DNA from: an uncultured bacterium
Lineage (GTDB): Bacteria > Planctomycetota > Phycisphaerae > Phycisphaerales > SM1A02
DNA: 41,738 bases
Direction: 5' to 3'
Assembly: GCA_903891095.1 (NCBI GenBank)
Contig: CAITDI010000047.1
Location: 1-41,738, forward strand
Shown: positions 24,296-35,811 of the stretch, one piece after another
How positions within the stretch are numbered: the first letter of the stretch is position 1
Layout: every line of letters begins with the position of its first letter
Translations under genes and position numbers: made by a program
Notes under the pieces: model-generated
What the model was told of the DNA's origin: nothing
Database searches by the model: none
What the model saw: only the letters and a program-made list of their open reading frames with translations

Positions 24296-25561
24296 ATGGC
24301 ACGCGAGCACATGCCCATCCAGATCGGTCTTCCCGACGAGCCTGCCTGGCAAGTCGCGGAACCCGCGCCGATCTCCTACATCGCCTTCATCGCCGGCGAC
24401 GAGACCCCTGACCCGGGAGAGGCGTTCATCGCGGCGGGACAGGCGTTCGGCGTCGCGCCGCAGGATGCGGAGCCGGTGCCGGTCGAGGACGACCGCGTGG
24501 CGTGGGCGTTCGGCTTCCGCGTGCCGCAGCGCGAGGCGCGCGTCATGGTGTGGTGCGAGCGTGCGATCGAAGGCGCGACGCCGCATGTGCCCGGAAGCGA
24601 CGGCGCGGCAAGCGACGCGAAGTGGGTCGTGTGGATCGAGACGATCCTCGAGGCCTCGCGGCCGCTCGACGACGCGGTCGCGCTCGCAGCAACCGTCGCG
24701 CGCGCGGGTGGCCAGCGCACGCTGCTCCTCTACGACCCCGCGCTCGGGGTCGCGTGGAAACCGCAGGATTTCCAGCAGATCTTCCTCGACGGATCGCTCG
24801 TCGACGAACGCCACCTCTACCGCGTCGAGCTCGTCGCGCGCGACCGAGCGAACGGCCCGTACTGGATCGCGACCGTCGGGCTCGCGCGCGCAGGCAAGCC
24901 CGAGCTCGAGATGCTCGAGGTTCCCGTCGCGCAGGTGCGCGCCGCGCTCGAGCTCGTCGATGCGCTTGCCGCGCGCTTCGTGAGCGAGGAGCTTCCGCAC
25001 GCGGGAGTGCCCTTCGAGGCCGGCCCTGGGCTCAAGATCGCGATCGTGCCTGCGCACGAGGTGATCGAGACGCTCGCGCCTGGCGCAGCGGGCCACGCGT
25101 CGGATCGCACGGGACTTCCGCCAGGACCGCGTGCCGCGATCTGCGCGGCGGGCAAGCGCGGATCGTTTCGCCAGGTGTGGGTCACGCCGACCGACGAGCT
25201 CGCGCGCCTCGCGCGCAACGAGACGGGACTGTTCCTCGCGCCGCGCGTGATCGTGGCGCGCGAGCGCATCGCGCGCGGCACGTGGCCGAAGTTTGTGCGC
25301 GCGCTCGCGGAGCACGGAGCGAACCCGACTGCAGTGTTTCTCGCGAAAGTCGCGCGTGCAGACGCCGACGGCGGCGCGCCCGAGCATCTCTGGCTCGCCG
25401 TTTCCCGCGCCGACGAGCGGGGCGGAAGCGGCATCCTCGCGCGCGACGGCGCGAATCCCGCGCCCGTCGACTTCGCGATCGCCGATGTCGGCGACTGGCG
25501 CGTCGTCGGCCTGAGCGCGGATCTCCGCGAGGTCGGTCCCGAGAGCGCGGAACTCCTCTAG
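24296..25561 (+). CDS. conserved hypothetical protein, cytoplasmic
   Basis: 421 aa with no signal peptide or membrane segment; family not recognised. It has an alpha/beta pattern: MPIQIGLPDEPAW near the N-terminus, a WAFGFRVPQREARVMVWCE strand near 75-95, KWVVWIETILEASRPLDDAVALAATVARAGGQRTLLLYDPAL, then DERHLYRVELVARDRANGPYWIATVGLARAGKPELEMLEVP. The C-terminal half repeats a similar strand plan (HLWLAVSRADERGGSGILARDGANPAPVDFAIADVGDW). The leaderless promoter argues that it is transcribed from its own start, though read-through from the lipoprotein gene is possible. Codon usage matches its neighbours. Confidence 0.7.
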   Translation: MAREHMPIQIGLPDEPAWQVAEPAPISYIAFIAGDETPDPGEAFIAAGQAFGVAPQDAEPVPVEDDRVAWAFGFRVPQREARVMVWCERAIEGATPHVPGSDGAASDAKWVVWIETILEASRPLDDAVALAATVARAGGQRTLLLYDPALGVAWKPQDFQQIFLDGSLVDERHLYRVELVARDRANGPYWIATVGLARAGKPELEMLEVPVAQVRAALELVDALAARFVSEELPHAGVPFEAGPGLKIAIVPAHEVIETLAPGAAGHASDRTGLPPGPRAAICAAGKRGSFRQVWVTPTDELARLARNETGLFLAPRVIVARERIARGTWPKFVRALAEHGANPTAVFLAKVARADADGGAPEHLWLAVSRADERGGSGILARDGANPAPVDFAIADVGDWRVVGLSADLREVGPESAELL

Positions 25562-25611
25562 AAATCGCGCCCGCCGGCTCGCGTCGACTCGCCTCGCCAT
25601 CGCATGCGTGC

Positions 25612-25617
25612 CACAAT
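25612..25617 (+). promoter_or_regulatory. -10-like box upstream of the DUF58 gene
   Basis: CACAAT, 6 nt before the GTG at 25624. The first base departs from TANNNT, so it is a weaker case. Confidence 0.3.
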
Positions 25618-25623
25618 GCCGCA

Positions 25624-26826
25624 GTGCTCGGCAACCTGCCCACTCCGAAGCGCCGTACCAGGCTCGTCTCGACGGGCGTGGTCTACATCCTCGTGATCGT
25701 CGCGGTCGGGCTCGCCGCCGCGGGCCGGCCGAACAACCTCCTCGTGTGGGTCTTCAGCTTCCTGCTCGCGGCGCTGCTGATCTCGGGCATCGTGTCGGGA
25801 TGGATGATGATGCCCGTGCGCGCGATGCGCATCGAGCCGCGCCGCGGCCGCGTGGGCGAGCCGCTGCTCGTCCGCTACGAGATCGTGAACACGTCGCGGT
25901 TCATCCCCGCGTACGACATCCGCGTCGAGGAGCGCCTGCTCGGTCCGCGCACGCGCGCGTTCCGACGCGCGAATGCGCCGAAGCCGCTCCCGCTCGAGGC
26001 CGCGGGCTCCGCGTGGGTCATGCACGTCGGTCCGCGCGAGCGGCTGCATGGAGAGGCCGTGTTCCGCCCGACGCGGCGCGGTCCCGTGCGGCTCAACGAG
26101 TTCGAGGTGTCGACCACGTTCCCCTTCGGACTGATGCGGAAAGTGCTGCGTTTCACGCAGTCCGGCGAGGTGCTCATCCATCCCGAGATCCGCGTGCTCC
26201 GCGCGGATCTCCTCGCGAAGGTCGCATCGGGCGGATACGGCGGGCACAGGCTGTCTTCGGATGCAGGCGGCTTCGACGACTTCTTCGGCGTGCGCGAGTA
26301 TCGCCCGGGCGACAGCGTGCGCAGCATCGCGTGGAAGCGCCTCGCGGGCACCGGCACCCTCGCGACCATCGAACGCAGCCGCTCGGTGCCGCCGCGCATG
26401 CGCGTGCTGATCGACCTTCGCACGCCGACCGCGCAGCTGCGCACGGCGGACGGCGAGGACGCGCGCGCGCTCGAGGAGCGCGCGATCGTGCTCGCGGCGA
26501 GCTTCCTCGCGCTGTCCGACCGGCTGGGCTTCGAGTACGCGCTCAGCATCGCGGGATTCGACGTTCCGCCGGTGACCCTGCGAAAGGGCCACTTCCACCG
26601 CGAGAAACTGATGTCCGCGCTCGCCGCGATCGACCTCGACGCCGAGCGGTCGCGCACGAACGGACTCTCCGCGAGCGACGAGCGCTCGACGGTGATCGTC
26701 GTGCATCCCGACCGCGTCGACCTCGGCGTGGCGCCTGCGGATGCGTGGCACTTCACCTCGCGGCAGCTGGAATCGCTCGTCGACGCGCACGTCGCCCCGT
26801 CCGCTGCGGAGAACGCGCGCGCATGA
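25624..26826 (+). CDS. DUF58 domain-containing membrane protein
   Basis: 400 aa from a GTG start. Two N-terminal hydrophobic helices (VVYILVIVAVGLAAAG and LLVWVFSFLLAALLISGIVSG) precede a beta-rich segment and then FFGVREYRPGDSVRSIAWKRLAGTGTLATIE, the DUF58 hallmark (R.Y..GD..R.I.W...A..G.L). DUF58 proteins have a von Willebrand-like fold and are usually found with a MoxR AAA+ ATPase and a transglutaminase; the transglutaminase is the next gene, but no MoxR is in the window. The start was chosen because no in-frame ATG lies between the previous stop and the first helix. The stop overlaps the next start as ATGA. Confidence 0.88.
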   Translation: MLGNLPTPKRRTRLVSTGVVYILVIVAVGLAAAGRPNNLLVWVFSFLLAALLISGIVSGWMMMPVRAMRIEPRRGRVGEPLLVRYEIVNTSRFIPAYDIRVEERLLGPRTRAFRRANAPKPLPLEAAGSAWVMHVGPRERLHGEAVFRPTRRGPVRLNEFEVSTTFPFGLMRKVLRFTQSGEVLIHPEIRVLRADLLAKVASGGYGGHRLSSDAGGFDDFFGVREYRPGDSVRSIAWKRLAGTGTLATIERSRSVPPRMRVLIDLRTPTAQLRTADGEDARALEERAIVLAASFLALSDRLGFEYALSIAGFDVPPVTLRKGHFHREKLMSALAAIDLDAERSRTNGLSASDERSTVIVVHPDRVDLGVAPADAWHFTSRQLESLVDAHVAPSAAENARA

Positions 26827-29144
26827 ACCTGCTGCGTCACTACCGCTTCGCGAGCTTCATGATCGTGCTCATCGCGATCGCGGCGTTCGCCGTCGCGGAG
26901 CTCGACTTCACGACGCTCTTCGTGGGCGTCGTCGTGGCGATGCTCAGCTGGTACGTGACCGAAGGTCCGCGCGGACGCACGCTGCCGAACTGGGCTTCGA
27001 ACCTGCTGGTCCTCGCGCTGGTCTCGTACAGCGGCTTCAGCTTCGTGACCGACGGCGAGATCGGCGGCGCGATGGCGGCGCTCGGGCAGTTCCTCCTGTG
27101 GCTGCTGGTGATCAAGCTCTACGCGCGCCGCACCGCGAACGAGGACCGCCAGCGCTTCACGCTCGCGACGATGCTGATCCTCGTCGGCTGCCTCGAGAGC
27201 GTGCAGTTCGTGTTCGGCATCATGGTGTTCGCGTACGCGGCCGCGGCGGTGTGGACGGCGATGCTCTGGCGGATATCGCTCGGAGCCGAAGGAGCGCGCG
27301 CGGACCGCGCGAAGCAGGGTGGTTTCGCGCCGCCGATCGAGCTCGCCTACGGCCGGCGCGCGACGCCGCAGTTCCGCGGGATCGCGACGGCTTCGGTGCT
27401 GTCGATCTTCGCGGCGAGCGTGCTGGTGTTCTTCCTGTTCCCGCGTTTCTCCGAAGTGCGCCTCGGCGACACGGGCGGCGGATCGGGCGCGGTGACGGGC
27501 TTCAGCGACCAGATCGATCTGCGCGGCGGCGACCGCATCGTCGAGAGCCGGCGCGAGCTGTTCACGCTGCAATGCGTCGACATGTCGGGCGCGGCGTTTC
27601 GGTCGCCGCGGCCGCTGCTCCTGCGCGGTGCGGTGCTCGACACCTACGACGCCGAGGCGCAGCGCTGGACCGCGCGCAGGTCGGTGAGCGGCGCGCGCAC
27701 CTTGCGCACGCCGACCGACGGAAGGCTGACCGATCTCGCGCGCGGCAACGCGAGCGACGTGCGAACGCGATTTCTCGCGAAGATCCAGATGCGCGCGATG
27801 GCGTCCGACGTGATCTTCTCGATCTACGCGCCGGTCGCGATCGCCACGAGCGAGTCGCGCACGATCGCGATCGAGCCTTCGACGCTGCTCCTGCGCGATG
27901 TCTCGGTCGACCGCATCGGGCGCTCGTGGTCGTACGACCTCCTCGTGCAGCCCCAGCCGAACGCGGAGACGCTCGAGGACCTTGCGGGCGGGCCGCGCGG
28001 GTTCGGCGACAACGCGCGCGAGGCCGCGCGTTCCGCGGCGCGCACGCGCTTTCCCGTCGAGGCGGTGCGGCCGATCGCGGAGCGCATCTTCGCCGACGTC
28101 GCGCGCTCGTCGAACATCCCGCCCGAGCCCGCGGCCGATGCGGATCAGTCCGCGCGCTGGCTCCGCAACCGCGAGGTTGCGCGCGGCATCGCGAGCTGGA
28201 TGAAGGCGAACTTCACCTACACCACGGATCTCTCGGCGTTCGGACGCATTCCGGGCGAGGATCCGATCGTGAGCTTCCTCGAGCGATACCGCAGCGGGCA
28301 CTGCGAGTACTTCGCGAGCGGGCTGTGCGCGGTCCTTCGCAGTCTCGGCATCGAGTCGCGCATCGTGACCGGCTTCATGGCGATGGAGTACGACGAGCAG
28401 AGCGAGTCGTACGTCGTGCGCGAGGCCAACGCGCACGCGTGGGTCGAGGTGCGCACGAGCGAGCTCGGATGGACCGCGGTCGACCCGACGCCCGAGGAGA
28501 GCCTGTTCGAGATCCAGGAGCGCAACCGCTCGTTCGCCGACCGATTCCGCTGGATCTACGGCAACCTCGAGTTCCTGTGGAACTCGAGCGTGGTGACGTA
28601 CGACGCGTCGGCGCAGGCGACGATCGCGGACCGCCTGCAGACCGGCTGGCGCGCGACGATCAGCGAGCGCATCGAGTCGGTGCTTGCGCGGATGCGCGCG
28701 CTCGCGACCAGCCTGAGCCTCGGCAGCGCGGGCGGCGCGTGGTTCGCGGCGATCGGCATCGGCGTCAGCACGGCGGGCTTGGCCGCGCTGATCATCGTCG
28801 TGCGCAGGCGGCAGCTGCGGCGCACGCTGCATCTCGAGCATGTGCCTGCGCGCGAGCAGCATCGGCTGCAGCGCGAGGCGGCGTTCTACGTCGAGGCGCT
28901 GCGCGCGCTCGAGTCGGCAGGGGCGCGGAAGCCCGCGCATCTTTCGCCGCGTGCGTTCGCGGAGGCGCTTTCCGCGCGCAACGGCGAGGTCGGAGCCGCA
29001 TTTGCGGCGATTGCCGATGATTTCTATCGGGTCCGATACGGCGGAATCTCGCCGTCTCGCGATGAGGCGCGTTCCCATGTTTCGCGCGTTCTTGCGCTTC
29101 GTGCGTTGCTGCGGCACAACTCGGCGTCGATTCGGGTCGATTGA
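26823..29144 (+). CDS. DUF3488/transglutaminase-like membrane protein (TgpA-type)
   Basis: 773 aa. The N-terminal membrane part has about six helices (residues 8-220). A periplasmic region follows, then the transglutaminase core YRSGHCEYFASGLCAVLRSLGIESR, ANAHAWVEV and WTAVDPTPEE, giving a Cys494-His538-Asp554 triad at the expected spacing. A final helix (AAIGIGVSTAGLAALIIVV, near 644-662) precedes a cytoplasmic basic tail. TgpA-type proteins are inner-membrane proteins with an external transglutaminase-like domain; substrates are unknown for most. The ATG overlaps the DUF58 stop, so the two are coupled and probably form one complex. Confidence 0.9.
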   Translation: MNLLRHYRFASFMIVLIAIAAFAVAELDFTTLFVGVVVAMLSWYVTEGPRGRTLPNWASNLLVLALVSYSGFSFVTDGEIGGAMAALGQFLLWLLVIKLYARRTANEDRQRFTLATMLILVGCLESVQFVFGIMVFAYAAAAVWTAMLWRISLGAEGARADRAKQGGFAPPIELAYGRRATPQFRGIATASVLSIFAASVLVFFLFPRFSEVRLGDTGGGSGAVTGFSDQIDLRGGDRIVESRRELFTLQCVDMSGAAFRSPRPLLLRGAVLDTYDAEAQRWTARRSVSGARTLRTPTDGRLTDLARGNASDVRTRFLAKIQMRAMASDVIFSIYAPVAIATSESRTIAIEPSTLLLRDVSVDRIGRSWSYDLLVQPQPNAETLEDLAGGPRGFGDNAREAARSAARTRFPVEAVRPIAERIFADVARSSNIPPEPAADADQSARWLRNREVARGIASWMKANFTYTTDLSAFGRIPGEDPIVSFLERYRSGHCEYFASGLCAVLRSLGIESRIVTGFMAMEYDEQSESYVVREANAHAWVEVRTSELGWTAVDPTPEESLFEIQERNRSFADRFRWIYGNLEFLWNSSVVTYDASAQATIADRLQTGWRATISERIESVLARMRALATSLSLGSAGGAWFAAIGIGVSTAGLAALIIVVRRRQLRRTLHLEHVPAREQHRLQREAAFYVEALRALESAGARKPAHLSPRAFAEALSARNGEVGAAFAAIADDFYRVRYGGISPSRDEARSHVSRVLALRALLRHNSASIRVD

Positions 29145-29246
29145 ACTTCGTCCCGACTCGGGACGATTGTCCGTCGGGGCGGCAGCGAGTCGCCCACGAC
29201 CGTACGGAACCGATCTGGAAAAGGCGCGAGCGCGCCGGAGTTTCCG

Positions 29247-30107
29247 ATGCCAGCATCAAGATCACGAACCACCGAGTGGCGCCGTTCGCTTGAGCAGTTG
29301 CGTTCCCGTGAAGGAGCGATCGAGATCGCCGTCGCGCACGACCATCCCGGTGGCGACGAGGGCATCCTGAACGCGGCCGACCTCGTGTGGCGCGTCCGCG
29401 TGCTCGACCTTGCGACCGACGAGATCACCGTCGACCTGCCGTTTGCGCTTGGCCGCGCGATCGAGCTGCCGGTCGGCACCGAGATCGTCGGAGCGATCGC
29501 GATCGGTCAGAACCGCTGGATGTTCCGTTCGAAGGTGCTCGGCGCTTGGACGCCGAAGGCGCCGTTTCCGCGCACGCATCGCGGAATCCGCATCACGCTT
29601 CCCGATCACGTCGAGCGATGCCTTCGGCGCAGCATGCGCGTCGATGTCGCGTCGATCACGCTTCCGAAGGTCGAGATGTGGCCGCTCCTCGAGCCGAGGA
29701 CAGCCATGCCGGCCGAGCGCGCGAGCGAGCTGGCGTTCAAGGCGGCGATGGCGGGCGAGAGGCCCGCGCCGATGAGCGACGACATGCTTCCGACGGTGGG
29801 TCCGGGCTTCAAGGCCTCGCTGATCAACCTCGGTGGCGGCGGACTTGGCGTGCTGGTCGAGCCGAACGACTCGGCGGCGCTGTCGAGGCACCGGATGTTC
29901 TGGATCCGCTTCACGCTGGGTTCGATCATGCCTGTCCCCGTATGCGCCACGGCGCGGGTGGTCCACACCCACATGGACAGCTCGCACCGGATCTACGCGG
30001 GCATCTCGTTCGACTTCGACTTCAATCCCGCGCATCAGCGCGTGGTCGCCGATCAGATCGTCCAGGCGATCGGTCGATTGACCGGCGCGCAGCGCAAAGC
30101 TGCCTGA
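29247..30107 (+). CDS. PilZ-like domain protein
   Basis: 286 aa. The N-terminal half resembles a YcgR-type flanking beta domain (ITVDLPFALGRAIELPVGTEIVGAIAIGQNRWMFRSKVLG). The PilZ RxxxR motif is R127-R-S-M-R131 (CLRRSMRVDV). The second motif is NLGGGGLGV (from Asn194), where the family's D/NxSxxG has Gly for Ser, so cyclic-di-GMP binding is plausible but not certain. A GGAG about 7 nt before the ATG suits translation with a leader. An exact dispersed-repeat copy lies inside the gene and is read as MPVP at residues 228-231. The gene ends at a bidirectional hairpin. Confidence 0.75.
   Translation: MPASRSRTTEWRRSLEQLRSREGAIEIAVAHDHPGGDEGILNAADLVWRVRVLDLATDEITVDLPFALGRAIELPVGTEIVGAIAIGQNRWMFRSKVLGAWTPKAPFPRTHRGIRITLPDHVERCLRRSMRVDVASITLPKVEMWPLLEPRTAMPAERASELAFKAAMAGERPAPMSDDMLPTVGPGFKASLINLGGGGLGVLVEPNDSAALSRHRMFWIRFTLGSIMPVPVCATARVVHTHMDSSHRIYAGISFDFDFNPAHQRVVADQIVQAIGRLTGAQRKAA
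29927..29937 (-). repeat. dispersed repeat GGACAGGCATG inside the PilZ-like gene
   Basis: Exact copy antisense to the gene; a single-mismatch copy lies 229 bp upstream at 29698-29708. Translated as MPVP between two strands of the PilZ domain. Confidence 0.8.
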
Positions 30108-30109
30108 AA

Positions 30110-30120
30110 GGACAGGCATG
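30110..30120 (+). repeat. dispersed repeat GGACAGGCATG, just after the PilZ-like stop
   Basis: Exact copy beginning 3 bp after the PilZ-like gene stop and preceding the bidirectional hairpin. Confidence 0.85.
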
Positions 30121-30142
30121 CACATCGGCCGAAAAACAAAAC

Positions 30143-30187
30143 CACGCACTGGGCGCCTTTCCGCAGCGCCCAGTGCGTGATTGCTTT
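30143..30187. terminator. bidirectional rho-independent terminator between convergent genes
   Basis: A perfect 14-bp stem CACGCACTGGGCGC / GCGCCCAGTGCGTG (30143-30156, 30166-30179) with a 9-nt loop, an A-rich run before it (for the minus strand) and GATTGCTTT-like T enrichment after it. It sits between the PilZ-like gene (+) and the PTPG-tail protein (-). Confidence 0.8.
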
Positions 30188-30206
30188 GATCGAGAAGTTC
30201 CGTCTA

Positions 30207-30854
30207 TCAGCTGCGACGACGGCGGCCGGCGAGACCCGCGAGACCGAGGAGCGCGATCGCGCCCGGGGTCGGGACCGTCGTGTAGGCCAGGAAGTCGCCC
30301 GACGTCGACGGGTTGCCCCAGCCCGACGTCGCGAGGTCGCTGCGCGACAGGTGATCGACGCCAGGATCGTTGCCGCCGCCCGAAGTGGCGACGTCGAAGT
30401 AGATCGTCTGTCCCGCGCCGAGACCCATGGAGGCGAGCGACATCGTCCAAGTGACGGTGTTGCCGCTGACGGAGTTCGAGAAGGTCGTCTCGCTGCCCCA
30501 GTTCCAGGCGGAACCGGTCCAGCTCACGAACTGCGAGTTGTTCGAGGCCTGATCGACCCACGAACCGACGAAGTAGTCGATGTTGCTCGTGAGGTTCACC
30601 GGACGCGACCAAGCGTTCGAGCCAGTGCCCGAACCGGTCGTGTTGATGAACAGCATGTACTTGGTCCAATTCTGGAAGCCGCGCGTGGTCACGGAGATCG
30701 ACAGGTTGGTGCCGTCGTCGGAAACGTCAGCCCCCGTGATGTCGAGGTTGTCGAAACCGTTGTCGAAGAGGTCATTGACCGCGTCGGTGTAGATCGAGGC
30801 CGAAGCCATTGAGGCGATGGAGGCGACAGCGACCGCAGCAAGCAAGTTGCGCAT
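30207..30854 (-). CDS. exported protein with PEP-CTERM-like PTPG sorting tail
   Basis: 215 aa. Signal peptide MRNLLAAVAVASIASMASAS with likely cleavage after ASA. The mature part is Ser/Thr/Asn/Gly/Trp-rich and beta-like (FQNWTKYMLFINTTGSGTGSNAWSRPVNL). The C-terminus VPTPGAIALLGLAGLAGRRRRS is a PEP-CTERM-like signal: PTPG motif, hydrophobic helix and Arg cluster. In Phycisphaerae this tail type is common on secreted surface or matrix proteins; the sorting enzyme is not in the window. AGGA about 9 nt before the ATG gives a normal ribosome site, unlike the leaderless neighbours. Its function is unknown. Confidence 0.88.
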   Translation of the reverse strand: MRNLLAAVAVASIASMASASIYTDAVNDLFDNGFDNLDITGADVSDDGTNLSISVTTRGFQNWTKYMLFINTTGSGTGSNAWSRPVNLTSNIDYFVGSWVDQASNNSQFVSWTGSAWNWGSETTFSNSVSGNTVTWTMSLASMGLGAGQTIYFDVATSGGGNDPGVDHLSRSDLATSGWGNPSTSGDFLAYTTVPTPGAIALLGLAGLAGRRRRS

Positions 30855-30923
30855 GTTCGTGATTCCTAAATGTCTGTGGCTGCGATGGTTGGACTGCGCA
30901 GCCGTTGGGATAGGGACTGAAAA

Positions 30924-31053
30924 GGACAGGCATGCTCAACGGTGGGACCCGCCAAGCGACGTAATCATGGCACCGTTGTGACGATCCGCAAACGTAATTG
31001 CAACATTCTGGCTGAGATGCCCGCCGACACCACACGGCGACGGGACAGGCATG
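30924..31053 (+). repeat. two dispersed-repeat copies between the PTPG-tail gene and pabB
   Basis: Exact GGACAGGCATG at 30924-30934 and 31043-31053, same orientation, 119 bp apart, in the 223-bp gap 30855-31077. The gap should also hold the minus-strand promoter of the PTPG-tail gene, which I cannot place. Confidence 0.85.
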
Positions 31054-31077
31054 CGCAGCTTCAGGCCGCCGCCCTCG

Positions 31078-32466
31078 TTATCCGCGGCTCAGCCGCGCGA
31101 TCGCCCGCGCCTTCGCATGCGTCTCCGCAACCTCCGCCGCCGGCACGCTCTCGACCACGATCCCGCATCCCGCGTGGTACGCGACCTTCCGCAGTGCGCC
31201 CGCGCCCGTGCCCGCGGCTGCATCCGCACCATCGACCTGCGCCGTCCGGATCGCCACGCTCAGCGCAGCATGACCCGACCGCGCGATGAACCCGATCGCC
31301 CCGCAGTAGAACCCGCGAGCGCACGGCTCGAGCTCGTCGATGATCTGCATCGCCCGCACCTTCGGCGCGCCCGTCACCGAGCCCGGCGGGAACGTCGCCG
31401 CCAGCAGCTCGCGCCACGACAGGTCCTCGCGGAGCCGCGCCGACACCTCGGCCACCCCGTGATGCACCGTGCTGTGCGTCTCGAGCACGCGCGCCTGTGC
31501 GACGCGCACCGAGCCGATCTCCGCCACGCGCCCGAGGTCGTTGCGCATCAGGTCGACGATCATCGCGAGTTCCGCCGCGTCCTTGCCGCTGTCGACGAGT
31601 TCGCGCGCGTCGACATCCGACGGCCGCGTGCCCTTGATCGGCCGCGTGACGACCGAGCCGTCGGGCCGCACGCGCAGGAACAGCTCCGGGCTCATCGACA
31701 CCAGGCATCCGCCGCCAGGCAGGTCGATCGCCGCGCCGAACCACGCGCCGTTCCGCGAGATCGCCGCATGCGCGAAGCTCCGCAGATCGCCCGCGAAATC
31801 CGCAGAAAACCGCCGCGCGACGTTCGCCTGGAACGCGTCGCCCGCGCGGATGTACTCGACCACGCGCGCGACGTTTGCCGCGTACGCCGCGTCCGGCGCA
31901 TCGGGAACGAGCGGCGACAGGCTCCACGCGCGCGAAGCATGCGTTTCTGCCGCGGAAACCGCCGCAAGCGCCGGCGGCCGGCCGACCGCGTGCAGTTCGC
32001 CCGTCGCGTGATCGAGGCACCAGGCGTCCTCGCACCAGTGCAGCACGGCGTGCGGAGCGGTGGTCCCGCCATGACCCTCGTCATCGTGCCGTCGCGGCGC
32101 ACCGACGTGCGGCTCGAAGCACGCACCGAGCCCGTAGCCGAGCGCGACGACCCAGCCGCCGTCGAAGGGCGGCGTGCGCGCGCTGGAGTTCGTCGCCGCG
32201 ACCGCCGCGCCGCCGCGCGGCGTCCGCGCCAGCGCCGTGTCCAGCGCCGCGATCGCATCCTCAGCCGACAGCGACCCGTCGATCACCACCGTCTCGCGCG
32301 GCGCGGCGAACACGCTCCACGAGTTCTGCGCGCGCTCGCCGCCGCCGGAGACCAGCGCCGCGAGCGGCACCTCGCGCGGCCACCGCAGGAGCACCTCCGC
32401 GGCCTTCGCTGCGGAATCCGCGCCGTTGCTGGCGCTGCTGCTGGTTGTGACGGCGGTCGCGGGCAT
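31078..32466 (-). CDS. pabB: aminodeoxychorismate synthase component I (chorismate-binding)
   Basis: 462 aa. Chorismate-binding fold: YAANVARVVEYIRAGDAFQANVARRF near 194-220, SMSPELFLRV at 257-266, TRPIKGTRPSDVDA at 274-287, LIVDLMRNDLGRV-like AMIVDLMRNDLGRVAEIG, THSTVHHGVAEV, and FPPGSVTGAPKVRAMQII. The PIKGT motif (Lys279 region) distinguishes PabB from TrpE, where the Lys is usually Ala. The enzyme makes 4-amino-4-deoxychorismate for folate synthesis, using ammonia from the PabA glutaminase. folC lies 14 kb away, not linked. The start is supported by TACCAT 9 nt upstream. Confidence 0.92.
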   Translation of the reverse strand: MPATAVTTSSSASNGADSAAKAAEVLLRWPREVPLAALVSGGGERAQNSWSVFAAPRETVVIDGSLSAEDAIAALDTALARTPRGGAAVAATNSSARTPPFDGGWVVALGYGLGACFEPHVGAPRRHDDEGHGGTTAPHAVLHWCEDAWCLDHATGELHAVGRPPALAAVSAAETHASRAWSLSPLVPDAPDAAYAANVARVVEYIRAGDAFQANVARRFSADFAGDLRSFAHAAISRNGAWFGAAIDLPGGGCLVSMSPELFLRVRPDGSVVTRPIKGTRPSDVDARELVDSGKDAAELAMIVDLMRNDLGRVAEIGSVRVAQARVLETHSTVHHGVAEVSARLREDLSWRELLAATFPPGSVTGAPKVRAMQIIDELEPCARGFYCGAIGFIARSGHAALSVAIRTAQVDGADAAAGTGAGALRKVAYHAGCGIVVESVPAAEVAETHAKARAIARLSRG

Positions 32467-32475
32467 CGAGCGGCG

Positions 32476-32481
32476 ATGGTA
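32476..32481 (-). promoter_or_regulatory. -10 box of near-leaderless promoter for pabB
   Basis: Minus-strand TACCAT with 9 nt to the ATG at 32466. The plus-strand ppdK has a TACACT at 32597-32602, implying a leader of roughly 55 nt for that gene. Confidence 0.45.
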
Positions 32482-32662
32482 CGGGGGCGCGTCGCGGGAT
32501 CACAGTGAAACCCCTGGGAATTGCCTGCGGAAAACCCCGCGCAAAACCTCGCGTCACCCTCGCGTTCCGCGCGCCATCGCACCCTCGAACAACTTGTACA
32601 CTCCGCGATCCACCGCGGCCGGAAGACGCCGCGTACGCACACATCGAGAAAGCACACGAACC

Positions 32663-35434
<2,772 letters not shown>

Positions 35435-35479
35435 GCGGTCGCGGCTGCGGCCGCGACCTCTGGTGCTAGGACACTGATC

Positions 35480-35515
35480 AGCGCCCGCGGCGAAAGCCGC
35501 GGGCGCTGTCGTTTT
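35480..35515 (+). terminator. rho-independent terminator after ppdK
   Basis: Perfect 12-bp stem AGCGCCCGCGGC / GCCGCGGGCGCT (35480-35491, 35496-35507) with a GAAA tetraloop, then GTCGTTTT. Confidence 0.9.
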
Positions 35516-35518
35516 GCG

Positions 35519-35660
35519 CCAACCGTCACTGGGAAGGTGAGTGTGGTTGTCACGCAAACCGCCGCCGCGGAGCGGCGGGTGCCACTTCCTCGAGTCCGGA
35601 GGACGAGAGGTAGTGGTCGCCGTGCATCAGAGTTCACGCGGGCGCGCCGCGCAGCGGCGG
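35519..35660 (+). repeat. structured ~140-bp repeat, copy A
   Basis: The first of three direct copies. Core 35541-35660 is nearly identical to 41235-41354 and to the copy ending about 39886. It holds three hairpins: CCGCC...GGCGG around 35560-35579; an imperfect 35-nt hairpin starting CCACTTCCTCG with inner GTCC-GGA-GGAC (about 35582-35616); and CGCCGC-GCA-GCGGCG (about 35645-35659). It lies between the ppdK terminator and the ATPase operator. From 35661 to 35754 I see nothing else. Translated frames across the copies look alike but lack codon-type variation. Confidence 0.9.
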
Positions 35661-35754
35661 CCACCTCCGGCGATGCGAACGCGCCCGCGCGGCGCCCCGC
35701 GGGTTCGAGAACCCTCGCGATAGCCGCCTGCGCGGCCGAGGCGCTCGCCGCTTC

Positions 35755-35808
35755 TACAAATTACTCAGTGTGCTGATTGATTTTACTCAGTCTACTGAGT
35801 AATTTGTA
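35755..35808. promoter_or_regulatory. palindromic operator and leaderless promoter of the AAA/DUF4143 gene
   Basis: An AT-rich island. TTACTCAGT occurs at 35761-35769 and 35783-35791, and its inverse ACTGAGTAA at 35794-35802, so TTACTCAGT-CT-ACTGAGTAA is a near-perfect palindrome. TACAAATTACTCAGT (35755-35769) and ACTGAGTAATTTGTA (35794-35808) form a longer 15-bp inverted repeat. A promoter runs through it: -35 TTGATT (35777-35782), 17-nt spacer, -10 TAATTT (35800-35805), then 6 nt to the ATG at 35812. A protein on the palindrome would block the promoter. Confidence 0.7.
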
Positions 35809-35811
35809 AGC